Shown one piece after another: positions 34,551 through 45,820 of a stretch of 64,000 nucleotides of DNA. Under the pieces are notes generated by a model. That model ran no database searches. It was not told the DNA's origin and saw only the letters and a list, made by a program, of their open reading frames with translations. The stretch comes from Lingula anatina (lineage: Eukaryota > Brachiopoda > Lingulata > Lingulida > Lingulidae), in the NCBI RefSeq assembly GCF_001039355.2, contig NW_019774714.1, positions 188,001-252,000 on the forward strand. Direction: 5' to 3'. A program made the translations under genes and the position numbers. Each line of letters opens with the position of its first letter. The stretch's first letter is position 1.

Positions 34551-35851
34551 GCAGTAGAAAAATTAAAAAGAGAATTATTTTACATAATTTAATTCTATAA
34601 ATATATAAATAAATAAATAATTTGCTTACATAACTGGTGACCAAAACAACTCACTCTGTGGAAAAAAACTACTCAAAGATGCCTAAAAAGATACCAACAT
34701 ATTTGTATAAGAGAAGAAATTTTCCAAATTTTACGTCTGAATTCATGTTAAATTGTAAGGCATTAAAATTGCATGCCAAGAACAATTTTTGAAAATTTAA
34801 GAAGTTAGTGCCATTTATTTTTGTTGGCAAGGCCTCATTTATGTTGAACTTTACCATAAATACTGATATCTACCTAACTCAGACTATACAGATTCCTCCC
34901 CTATAAGAATATGTGTGCAATATCATGTGATGTTAATGGAAGATATACATACTAGTTCACTAGGGATGGATCTTATTCTTTTGCAGTAGACAAAAACTAT
35001 ATCTGAGGTTAACAGTTAAAGGTCTAAAAATAACAACAGAAGTAACCTTATCCAAAATGTATGATATTGTCATAAAATAAAAAAAAAGTTTTAATTCACT
35101 TTTGGAGATCACAAAGTGATGATCTCATCCAATTCATCAAAGGTTTGGTGAAAAAGTCTTTTGGATTACACAAAAACTTCTGCTGACATGATCCCACCCT
35201 ATCATATAATTTTTTTAAAAAAATCATGTTGAAATTATCATACAACAATTCTTTAATTGATCAAATATATTCGATCAATTAATTTTTCTTTGCTCAACTT
35301 TATCAGTGAAATATGATAATAAAAGGTTTATACCATTCTTTACAAATCAAAGACAGTGACATACACAAAGATAAAAATTACAAGGTGACATCTGACTGAA
35401 AAACAAGTTTATGAAGGCCATTTTATTAGAATTGATGAATTGACTTTAATACATTCCAATCAGTGTAGAAACCACCATTTCCTTTTCATGACATTTCAAT
35501 GCTTTTCAATAACACAGCATAAATAGCAATCAGATAAAAATGTTCCCACAACTTTGTTCTCGAGACTTTTTATTGAGACATTTTCGAGAAAACACAAAAA
35601 TGCCATCATTCTGTGGCTGCCTAAACTTTAATTTGTTTAAAACACTGCTCAAACACAGTTTCACTTGATGCATGTGTACATGTATATATGGTGTACAGAT
35701 CTTTTAAATCGCCTTTTCTCTTACTCAGTTTTTGCTGGTTGTAATCTGGTGAGGAAATGAATTCCTGCTGAATTAAGGCTGGAGATTAACACTGTAGTCC
35801 AGGAGAGAATTTGATCAGCCGTGTTACATCATTCTCAGATACAATGTTATT

Positions 35852-35888
35852 TACACACACACACACACACACACGCACACACACACAT
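35852..35888. repeat. (CA)n microsatellite
   Basis: CA run with one G interruption. Confidence 0.9.
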
Positions 35889-36465
35889 ATACGACCTAAA
35901 TAAGTATGAACAGAAAAATATTACTAGAAACAAAGGAACTACTCACTGACCTTTGTTTATGCACGAGACACGTGAAATGCATTTTTTAAAAAATTCATAT
36001 TGTCATTATCATTATTCTTTGAAAAACATTAACATTATTAAAATTTTTGGCAGAAGTAGGACGGGGGGGGGGGGGGGGTGTCATCTACTGCACACCACAG
36101 GTAGAGTCTACTAAAACACTTGTACCCCCTATTCCAAGAATTTCCCTGGAGAGAGCAGCTTGAGAGACATGAAATATTGCAGTACAAATCAATCCAATTT
36201 TAGCTGTTGTTTCAAAGAAACCACTGGTATTATTGTTACTTCAAACAAGGAAGCTTGTTTAAGAAGAGGACAGGGGGAACAAGGAAATAAATACCACCTG
36301 CAGATTTAAAGATAAAAGGCAAAGGTGCGTCTTTTGTGTTTAAAATAAAGGGAAATTAGTTTCTGTTTACTAGTAGGTATGTCACTTTGAGACCATCTTA
36401 ACAAGGTCAGTATTTGAAATAAAGAAATCTTGCATAGTGAACAGTGAAAGATGACAAGGAATCTG

Positions 36466-36490
36466 TTTTTTTTTTTTTTTTTTTTTTTTT
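36466..36490. repeat. Poly-T tract
   Basis: A 25-bp T homopolymer. Confidence 0.9.
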
Positions 36491-36737
36491 GAACTATCAT
36501 ATATGTGAAAAAATGATAATAATAAAAATAAAAACAAAAAATTAACACAAAGGGATGAGATAAAAACAGTAAAATTAAAGACAAAAGACTTGAAAGAAGC
36601 ATCTGATTGCTTTACCCTTTGGAAAAAGTTTCAGTCGTCCATAATTCAAGAGACAGGTAGAGATGGTAGGGAATGGTAATATCTTGTTCAAGTTGGATGC
36701 AGAAGGGTCTAAGAAATTCCCCGCGAGTTGGGTGAAT

Positions 36738-36905
36738 CAGGCCCGTAGCCAGGGGGGGTTCGGGGGGTTCGAAAGAACCGCCCCTTTTGCTGGGAAAAGG
36801 TCCACTCTGGGTAAACTTTGATCTAGGTACATGAAGTTTTTATGGAAAAAGGTCCACTTTTTCAGAAAAAGAACCCCCCTTTTGAAATTGCTGGCTACGG
36901 GCCTG
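36738..36905 (+). mobile_element. 168-bp hAT-like MITE
   Basis: Terminal inverted repeats CAGGCCCGTAGCCAG and CTGGCTACGGGCCTG bound a 168-bp element. A perfect 5-bp target duplication (TGAAT) sits directly on both sides. The interior has further inverted symmetry (AAAGGTCCACT blocks). CAG...CTG ends with 5-bp duplications fit a hAT5-type element. It is not coding. Confidence 0.8.
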
Positions 36906-37139
36906 TGAATAATAGGTATGGTAGAATTTGGTTACACACAGTCTTTGCCCCCCTGAGGACCTTTTGAAGGTATGGTGCAGGGACCAGTATCAGAAAAGAA
37001 CTTCAGGCAGAGACAAGGAGCTTATAATAAGGTATCAACTTTAAGGCCAAAATTTTAGTCTACCTAAAATTCAGGATAAATGTGCAGTAGCCCACTAAAA
37101 TAAAACAGCTTTTGGTCTAAAATACTAGACATCTCTTTC

Positions 37140-37620
37140 TTGGCACAATTTATTTCAGTTAAGGTAGATAGATACATTAAGATTCATTTCTTTATCTGCT
37201 TAGAGAATGTAGAAATTAACCTTGACATGTTATGAGACAAAGCTGTCACATCAAAAATACAGCGTGGTGAATTTGGTAATTCAAGCTGATGACACAACAG
37301 CAGCATTTTTTGTGATAAAAATTGCGTTTTCGTATTCAAGCAGATCCCCTTACCTGGGCAGCTTTTCAGCACCATTTAAACGCCTTTTTACTTTCAATTA
37401 GAAGTACTATACGATCCGTTGCCAGGGATTTTTTTAAAGGCTCACTTTTGATTTTATCGGTAAAGAGGCCAAATAGTGCTTTTGTTTGATGGAACATCAC
37501 ACATTTGTCATCAACCATACCAATTTTCATGATGATATTTGACTTAGTTATGGAGTTACACCACAAGCCGATTACTGTGTTACATCAATTTAAAAAGCAG
37601 TTAATTTAACAATAAATAGG
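37140..37620. promoter_or_regulatory. Conserved-looking non-coding block (candidate)
   Basis: Low-repeat sequence with AGAAATTAACCTTGACATG, GACAAAGCTGTCACATC and GAATTTGGTAATTCAAGC. Short minus-strand frames here are not protein-like. Confidence 0.25.
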
Positions 37621-38119
37621 GGCAGAGCTTTCAGGCAAAGTGCGTGGTTTGGTGAATCAAACTATCAAAAGGGGAGTTCTTGCTCTAAAAGTGTTTAATT
37701 GTATTGTACTTATATCTATTTTATATAAAAGAAATGGGAAAAAGCCATTTTCGCTATTTTAACAAATATCTATCCGTCATAAGTGAACTACAACAATTTA
37801 ACAGATCAGACCAACTTGCAGTAAAAAGTTTTTTGAGAAACCTGTCCCTGAAGGTATTAAATCTATGGCACAGAATTCATGGCTACAGACCTGTGGGAGC
37901 ATATTACTAGATTAAAAAAAAACCTAAGTTCTCATCACTGACATTGTATTCTAGTACAATGACCTGGGTGAAGACAAGATAGATTGGTTATCTAAGCTCA
38001 TTAAACTTTCATTTTCATGGTACAATGGAAAATCTAATTTTTTGGCATGTTATTGCTTTAACTGAGAAACAAGAATTGCACTGGTCTTTTAGTATTTTTC
38101 TCCCTTCAAGAATGTCCCT

Positions 38120-38430
38120 AGCACCACTTCAGACCAAGAAAACAATTAACATATTGCTTAAGCATTTACAGCAGTTAATTATTCATAATAAATCAAACAA
38201 GTACAGATGTGAAATGGAGAGTTAAAAAAGTGAGGCGCCAGACCAAAATAACCAAAAACACATTTCTTCTTAATGAGATGGAATAATTAAATATTTTCTC
38301 TGATATCAGCCTAATTAATGTTCAAAGGCTGGTGTCCATTAGTCAGTTTAATTGCAGATGTTAAACCCGTTGCTCGTAGATACTGGAAAGTGAACTGAGA
38401 GAATTCATAGCAAACAAAGGTCGGTGGCCA
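38120..38430. promoter_or_regulatory. Conserved-looking non-coding block (candidate enhancer)
   Basis: Dense homeodomain-like words: TTAATTATTCATAATAAAT at 38175-38193, CTTAATGAG, GCCTAATTAATGTTC and AGTTTAATTGCAG. It has no repeats and no open frame. Confidence 0.35.
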
Positions 38431-41142
38431 AAGAAATATGTAAGACACTTAATGCAAAGGATAAATTGGTGCACAAATGAAAAAAATTACCATGCAAATA
38501 ATTAAGAAACTGGCTGGAGTGTATGTCCACTTCAAAAGGAGAAGTCCTAATGAAATGCTATGAAAAACTTTAAACAGAAGAATTATTAGTAGTCTGATAA
38601 ACTTATTAACCCCGTCTAGAGAAAGAGAACTCACTTGTATACATTTCTTAAAAGAGGCTAGTTTATTTTGTGTGGATACCTTAAATTACAGTTTGGCTGC
38701 TCAATTAATATTTTATGGCCTGTTTTGATGGCAAGACTGACCTTTTTATTCTGATACTAAATGAAAAATATATCTGTCATTTACTAATATACAGCTCGAT
38801 GATACCACTGTCCAAACTTCTATATGCAAAAGTTCAAACGTATCAGAGTTTTTCAGTTTGTTTTATAAAATGAAGAAAGGTTAACATCAAAATCATAAGG
38901 AAAGCTTGGAAAAATGCATGGCACTGCCGCCACTAACATCATGTGGTAAAGGGAACTGGACTATTAAGACCCGGGAAAGTTTATATCACTTATACCACTA
39001 AAGACTTATCAAAATGACATTTTAATGCAAATTTTAATTCTAAAACAAACTGATTGGTGTGTTCATTCAAACTTTACCTTGAAAAGCATCAGAGGAGACA
39101 CACAAATGCTTTAGAGAAAAGTTAGGGATTTAGACATCATAACACAAAACATATGGTGGGGTAGACTAGGATGCCAAGAATAATTTTAAAAACATTAAAG
39201 ATAAAATAACATTAAAGATCAAATGACATGAAATTGTTCATCTAGACTGTTGTCAACATTATATTACTCAAAATGCATAAATCCATTGATTGATATGTTA
39301 TTAACAATTAACACCAGAAAAAAAGGAAAGTGAGGCTAAAAGAAAAAAAATTAAGAATATGAGTAAATATCTTGAAGCTTAAGCTAGCGACTGCCACTGA
39401 AATTGGGTTAGATCATTTTTCATTGTATGAATACATTTCTGAAATATGGCTACTCTACTGCAGTAGTTGTTGAAATAATATACATATATAAGTAAATACC
39501 TGTAGACATGAAACAAGTTAGCTGACAAAAAAATATGTATTTCCTTGTGCTTCATTTTTTGAAGGACTGTCAACTTACTGAAATAAAATAACTTGGCTAT
39601 TTCCTCTTTATATCTGAAGTAGTTATGGAGACATAAGTGTACATGTTTAGAGAGGAAACAAGTCAACTGACAAAAAAAATCTAAGAATTTGATTATGTGC
39701 CATTTTTGAAAAATTTGTCAACTTGTCGAAATAAAACAACATGGTAATTTACCTCCAATACATCTGTAGTAGACATTGACATTGAGACAAAATGTGCAGG
39801 TATGGTATAATTAATCTTGTAAAAAATTCCTGGAATATCTCTTTATATTTTTTGCATAATTTTTCAAAGACTGTCAACTTGTTGTAATCAAACAACACAG
39901 TAAACGCATGAAACAGCGAAGAAATCATCCCTACACTTTCCACTTCTAATAATTACTTTAGCCAAAAATATTTGGAATAAAATCAAATTATGTTGACAAT
40001 CCTGTTGCCATGATTTCCCCTGGTTACATTGAAAAAAGTGCATAGATTTGTTTCTTTCCCTGTGTCTGGGGTCCCTGATCAATTATCAGTATATTGGGAG
40101 ATATTTGCCAGCAAATCCAATAGGTAATTGCTTTAAGGGGAGATCAATGACTCAAATAATAGTAGGCCTTGCTCTTAAAAACCAGGACTTGTAGTATTTA
40201 TAGAAGATTCACAATGGTCAATTTTGAAGAAGTTGTCAATCCATAACCAATATACCACTTACTGGGAGCAAAATATCTGGTGGTAGTCTTGTGAGAGAAG
40301 GATTATACCTTAAGGACCACCCAACCATTTCAACAAGACATTAAAGCAGATAGAATTGGTAGAAATTCATGCCATTCCATTTGATAATATTGGAAAATAA
40401 ACTGCATGACTTAATACTCCATATAAATAAATATGCATGGAAATTTCACATTCATTTTTTAATGTACATTCAAATGTACATGTGAAGTGTACAGTTAACG
40501 TATTTAGTGTTCAACGGCATCATTATTTTAAATGTACTGGGTATCCAACTTTATACTGCTATATGCTGTAAGATGATGCATTAAATTGATACAGCTGAGA
40601 ATTGAAAACCATTAAGTTTCCTGGCCTCATCAAGATAAAATATTGACAAACTCTTTGACCCCACAAGATAAAAGTTGGAAAACTCTGAAATGCTTTTTGA
40701 TGTTTTAGAAACATCTGTAATTTTCTATATGATAAAATGTTAAAGGATAAATGCATAAAAACCACCTCATTTTTAACCAAAGTAATGCACTTCAACCAAA
40801 AATAAAACATATCTTAAGCAAAGCTAACATGTAATAAAATACTACTCCTATTTCTCTTTCTCCACTCTTAAAAAAAATTAATAAAAAAATAAAATAAAAT
40901 AAAATAAAAAAAAAAATGCATGTGTACACACACACTTTAAAGTTTCCAATAAAGCGAGAGTGGATTCCCAATAAAGCATATTCCACTAGTTTCTAATATA
41001 ACTAAAATACAGTTGACATGCCAAGTCATAAACCAAATTTATCCTTCATTCTGCCAAAAAATGGATTTAAAACTGCACCTTCTTCAAATTTTTTGGTAGT
41101 AAATTAATTCATCTATTCAAGCGCTATTCATCTGTCCCTCCA
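38431..41142. other. AT-rich gene-poor stretch
   Basis: No exon, RNA gene or identifiable repeat is seen, only poly-A and A/T-rich runs near 40870-40916. Confidence 0.45.
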
Positions 41143-41310
41143 CAGGCCCATAGCCAGCAATTTTAGAGGGGGGGTTCGTTTTCTGAAAAAGTGGACCTTT
41201 TAGTATAAAATCCTCAGGTACATAGATCAAATTGTACCCAGAGTGGACCTTTTCCCAGCAAAAAGGGTGGTTCTTTCAAACCCCCCGAACCCCCCTTGGC
41301 TACGGGCCTG
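41143..41310 (-). mobile_element. 168-bp hAT-like MITE, second copy in reverse
   Basis: Same family, same length and opposite orientation to 36738-36905. The ends are CAGGCCCATAGCCAG and a GGCTACGGGCCTG terminus, with the AAAAGTGGACCTTTT and AGAGTGGACCTTTTCCCAGC blocks inside. A perfect 5-bp target duplication CTCCA flanks it. Two well-kept copies with intact duplications within 5 kb imply fairly recent movement by a transposase elsewhere. Confidence 0.8.
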
Positions 41311-41772
41311 CTCCAGTTCATAAAGGTCCGCTAAATGACGTAGTACTGCATGGGCATTGCATAGTCATCACTCTCACTCCCATGATGTATGGATGTATTA
41401 CTGCGTACACAACTGCATACTTACTCAAAAGAGACTGCTGAGAGATATATAAAGCACAGAAAAAAAGCAGAAAATATCTGTTCAAAAGTCATTTTTTGGA
41501 GAATTATGAAATGATGTCCTTTGATTTTTCCACGTTATACTATTTGAAACTGTATGGTAGTGTTTGGTCAGATTTTGGGGCAAAAATTTGACTTTAAATG
41601 CATCTTCAAACAAGATAAAACATCATCAGGCTTCAGCATCCTCACCAGATTAAACATTACAGAAACCACAAGACAAAACAGAATAAAAGTAATGAACCCT
41701 CAAAGAAATGTATCATGAAAGCCTTGTATCTCCCCCACCCCGTAAGATATATGACTGTCAAAAATCCACTGG

Positions 41773-41823
<51 letters not shown>
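41773..41823. repeat. (AAT)n microsatellite
   Basis: Trinucleotide run giving poly-Asn/poly-Ile shadow frames. Confidence 0.95.
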
Positions 41824-41826
<3 letters not shown>

Positions 41827-41829
41827 TCA

Positions 41830-43734
41830 TGAAAATTGGTCTTTCTCTGGAGGGAAGAATTCTCATTCAACCCCAAAGTGATAACCCACTCATTTACTGA
41901 CCGTTCACCAAGGCAAGCTAAAGTCCCTGGACAAAATCTGCAAATTATTCCCTTCAAGCTTCAAGGTAAAGCCTAACCATACATTTGTAAATATCTATGA
42001 TAGATACCTCAAATCTGGGTACAAAAAGGAGATATCTCACATTTCTTTTTCAGAAATTGAAAATTGTACATAAAAACATTTATTTATGCTTGAATAATTT
42101 TTTAAGGGCAAATAACTCACACATAGATTTTAGAAAACAAAGGTCTAAATATCTTTTTGAAAACTGGGCTACCACAACAATTGTTTAAGGTTCATTAACC
42201 AAAATCAAATCTTAGCAAAAGAAGCTGATACTCTAAATTTCATATGCCTTACCTCATGAATCTTCCGATGACGTCAATTTAATCTGTTACATTCATTTTT
42301 CTTTTTAAATGATGAAATTTAGCTAACATTCCAAATCCTTAATCACTATCTTCTGATCAGGCACAGCATAATTCTTTTTAATCAATAATTTTGTTACCTC
42401 CACACAGCAGTTAATATCTGATGTTCTTGGGTTTGGTAACAATTTTACTTATAATAACATATACTGGGGTAGCGTTAGCAATTTTTTTCACTTAGCCAAA
42501 TTACCACTTTTTTGTCAATTTGTTATCCAAATGGCTTTAATTTGACTAAAATTAGTCAAATCAAGCCCTTTTTGTTTAGCCAATTTAAGTCAGTTTTAAC
42601 ATTAGGGTAAATTGGCGAGTGTTAGTGCTACCCCAGATATATCATTTTTTTATTCAACAAGTTATAGTAATCATTTGAAATTCTTAATCAGAACAGTCTT
42701 CTTCAAATCTTATCAGACACACCACAAATCTATTCTAATCGATAATTTTGTTAGCTCCACAGAGCAGTAATATGACGTTCGCAATGTTTTTGACATATCT
42801 AACGTAGCCCAGCTATATATTGATCTTTATTTAAGCATGCTAAATGATGTGTTGTAAAAAGAGGCATAATGAGAAGGCACCTAGCAGACCATTCAGCTTC
42901 TACAAACATTTACATAAACTGACTAATATATATCTTCATTTTACCATTTGCTTAAAATTGCCAAATTTGATATAAGAAATAAAATTGAGAAATCATAATG
43001 CTCTTGGCTTTTTCCAATGGTAAGATTAGTGCACAAATAACATATAAATAATTAATAAGGCCATCCTCATATCTAACAAACCCAGCCTGTCTTGAACAAC
43101 TCCCCACCTAACCTATTGGCACAACTAATGCACTGGTGCACCTAACACACTATAAAACACCTGTATGCATTAAAAAAAAATACACAAGTGCCCTTTCTGC
43201 TGTCTACAGAGAAGATTCAACATATGTGCATTTAATACAAGATGCTGCAATGTCCTGACATAGAATTCATACACATGCCTGTTGAGCATTAATCTTTTTG
43301 TAAATCTAACCATATGTCCAAACCTCTAGAGGCTATTGCAGAGCCTTATTTAGCATTGCTTAATTTATATCATTTTCATTTTTATAATGGTTTCTTATTT
43401 AAGTATTACCTTGTGCAAGGAGGATTTTATTATTTCCAAGAACAGCAGTGTTTAAAATGTGTGTGTTACATAAAATGCCAAATATGACTGTTAATTATCA
43501 ATAATCAGAAGGACAAGAATCAAGCTTTACAAAATTGGTAGAAAGGACACAGGATGAATTACTGTTACAAAATAATCGAACTGCTTTTGATTACATCCTT
43601 AATATTTTAGCTAAATGATCAATGCAAGCTTCACCTTATTACTTCATTCATATTGATATATTCAACATTTTCTGGATCATTAAAAAGTTCTTTTCTCATT
43701 ATGAAAGTTGATACAGAAGGGGTGGTTACATATG
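41830..43734. other. AT-rich gene-poor stretch
   Basis: No gene is recognised. Around 42460-42640 the words TAGCCAAATT and GGGTAGCGTTAGCA reappear in inverse form (GGCGAGTGTTAGTGCTACCC), suggesting an old inverted-repeat element of about 170 bp. Confidence 0.3.
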
Positions 43735-44125
43735 TAGTTTAGTTTAAAGGTATCCCATACTGTACATGATTTTTTTTGACCAAATTAAATTTTCCTGAGG
43801 GAAAGAAAGAAAAGATACAAAAAGTAATGTTCTACTACTCGTGAATCACTGATTGACCCCTTTTGCTATTTTTTACCATTTTAATACATCAATTTAGTTG
43901 TTAATGACATTTTAATACAATAATTTAGTTGTTAATCACTTAGACAGCCATGTCTTCCTGTACATTTTAGAAGGGCATAACTACATCAGGTACTTTTATT
44001 TGAAGGGTTCTATTGTTTTTAACATTTGAATTATTATGAAAGACAAGTTAGTCTGCAGAATGCGTAGACAGTTTGTTATATAAAGATTTAATACCTATAT
44101 TGTGTGCTTTTCAAGCATTGTCAGG
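43735..44125. repeat. Dispersed repeat family member
   Basis: Contains TTTAAAGGTATCCCATACTG, GCCATGTCTTCCTGTACATT, TTTAGAAGG, CTTTTATTTGAAGGGTT and a GCAGAATGCGTAGAC block in the same order as at 8690-9530. Further similarity (CATTTTATTTGACAGTT near 44578 against CATTTTATTTGGCAATT near 8491) suggests the family may extend further. Confidence 0.4.
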
Positions 44126-44330
44126 TATCAAATTAATTTTTTCTACCCCCAATAAATTGTTCAGCAAACTTTTATATCAATAAAATTGAATAATGAAAAT
44201 CGATCAATCAAAGAAAAGTGTAATGTTGTAGCAAAATATGAGGGGTGTCACACGAATGATGTCAATGTTAAACATGCCAAATATATGCACTATTGCACTG
44301 AATTGTAGCAATTTGGGAGGAAAAAACACC

Positions 44331-44447
44331 AAGCTCGACCGGGATTTCAACCTGGGACTCTCGCAAACTGTGCGACTGCTCTTACCAACTGAGCTACCGA
44401 ACCCAGGCAAAACGTGACTGCTCTTACCAATTGAGCTATTGAGCCCA
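44331..44447 (-). repeat. tRNA-derived element with a duplicated A box (SINE-like or tRNA pseudogene)
   Basis: On the minus strand GGTTCGGTAGCTCAGTTGGT then AAGAGCAGTCGCACAG reads as a tRNA 5' half with a polymerase III A box, and AGGTTGAAATCCC as a B box. The acceptor arm pairs throughout if wobbles are allowed, and the D arm GCTC/GAGC is intact. The anticodon loop lacks the invariant T33, so it is not a normal tRNA. The region AGCTCA(A/G)TTGGTAAGAGCAGTC occurs twice, the upstream copy at about 44409-44447. A SINE head is the most likely reading. Confidence 0.6.
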
Positions 44448-44789
44448 GCCCAACCCCACTATACAGAATTAAACAGACAATAAATTCATATCTTCTAGGT
44501 TGTATCTCTCAAATTTGACTTTTGAACTTCAAATAATTATTAGCCTGTGCATTTTGAAAAAAATTGAAGGGACTTTCATTTTATTTGACAGTTATCAGTA
44601 GAATACACCTGGGATATGTACCTACTGTACATATGGCAATGGATACTGTGAAATATTTTACTTTTCAGCATTATCCATGTCATGTGCTCCACGAGAAAGT
44701 GTTCTGACAGCATGTATTTGCTATAGGAATAAAAGGAAACAACAAAACCATGTAACGTGGCGTATTAAAACAGGTGTCTTTTGGATTTG

Positions 44790-45119
44790 TTATTCTATTG
44801 CAATGAAAGTTTGGCATCTGTCACTTGTCAGATGACATCCCGGCCGGCAAAACTAATAGCACTCCACCCGTGCACTTGAAAGCAATGTCACGCCATTTCC
44901 AGACAAATGGAACAATTAAAAGCATCCTTTATGCTATCGATGTACTAATTTCTCTTCTTACAGGCTTACATACTTACTTTAAGGCGAAAACCCGGAGAAG
45001 ATCACTTTCTCAAGGGCGCCGCCATACCAATCCCACAATTCTCTTCCTCTTGGGGGCCTTTAATTGGGACATGCGCATCGCGGTCCAATTAATTTTGAAT
45101 AATTAATTAGCACAATAAA
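44790..45119. promoter_or_regulatory. Conserved-looking non-coding block upstream of the CpG-rich segment
   Basis: Balanced sequence with CATCCCGGCCGGCAAAACTA, AATTAATT at 45087-45094 and AATAATTAATTAG near 45099-45110, directly next to the candidate promoter region. A proximal enhancer or promoter part is the natural reading if the promoter is real. Confidence 0.35.
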
Positions 45120-45730
45120 ACACTTCTCATTCATGTTATTTTTAGCCGAGGCATTAAGTCGCTGTCTGAGAGCTTGCTCTAAGCTGTCGAAGGCGAGTTT
45201 AGCTGTGGACAAGCATCCACGACGAGAAATTTCCAGCGGGAAGTGCAAATACACTGCGTAAGTCAGGCCTAACGAGTGTAATGAACTTTTCGCTCTGGTA
45301 TTTTCCTTGTTGATCTTTCATTGGCAGTGCACGCCGTAATTACCAAAGCCGTGTAATAATTAGTCGCCATGTTTGGCAACTGCTCCAGGAGTCAGCAGAC
45401 GTAGCAGTAAGTATTTTATGGCATATTTAGAGGTAGACGTAGTGACAGGGTAGTACTCTACTAGATATCGAGAGTATTGATTGATTGTTGAATGGTGCCC
45501 TGGTTTAGCGCGGAGTTAGGAACTCGTGGGTGACCCAGCGCGCCGGGAGAAGCGCCGCGTCAGGTTGCAACCCGATCGTGGGCGCCCATCATATGAGGAT
45601 CTCGCGGTCTTTGTTGACCGCTTAACACCGGTCGCGCCGGGGGGACTCGTACGCTCCGCGCGACCGTCGTTGTACTCCCGTGTAAACTGCGGTAGAGCCC
45701 TGTCATCAGTGGTGACACGTTATATTTGTT
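45120..45730. promoter_or_regulatory. CpG-rich segment, candidate promoter/first-exon region
   Basis: The stretch from about 45500 to 45700 is far richer in CpG than anything nearby (for example GCGCGCCGGGAGAAGCGCCG and CACCGGTCGCGCCGGG). A consensus donor (GTAGCA/gtaagtatt) at 45407 could end an untranslated first exon on the plus strand. The open frame at 45526-45732 has no ATG and an in-frame stop just upstream, so I do not call it coding. Position in the middle of the conserved-looking cluster and upstream of the exon-like segment at 48404 supports a promoter role. The orientation is uncertain. Confidence 0.35.
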
Positions 45731-45773
45731 GAATGTGACATAGAAATCGATGAGAGACTTTCCTCAGACAGTT

Positions 45774-45820
45774 TGTCTCTGTCGGTCCCCAGTGACATGC
45801 TGGGGGTTCCCTCAGAGACA
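45774..45820 (+). other. 47-nt imperfect hairpin
   Basis: The outer arms TGTCTCTG and CAGAGACA pair perfectly (8 bp). Inside them CCCCAG and CTGGGG form a second 6-bp stem with a 7-nt loop, separated by an asymmetric 5/7-nt internal loop. It lies just after the CpG-rich segment and so may be in a 5' leader. It is too short for a standard microRNA precursor as read. Confidence 0.3.

Larger units (their letters stand above)
34560..36730. other. Gene-poor stretch with a small conserved-looking block
   Basis: Mostly AT-rich filler. About 35700-35840 is more balanced (GAATTCCTGCTGAATTAAGG, GGAGATTAACACTG) and could be a short regulatory element. No exon is recognised. Confidence 0.3.

Noticed and set aside
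45526-45732. Arg-rich open frame in the CpG-rich segment
   Set aside because: It has no ATG, starts with GTG just after an in-frame TAG, and has no recognisable motif. The frame is explained by GC richness.
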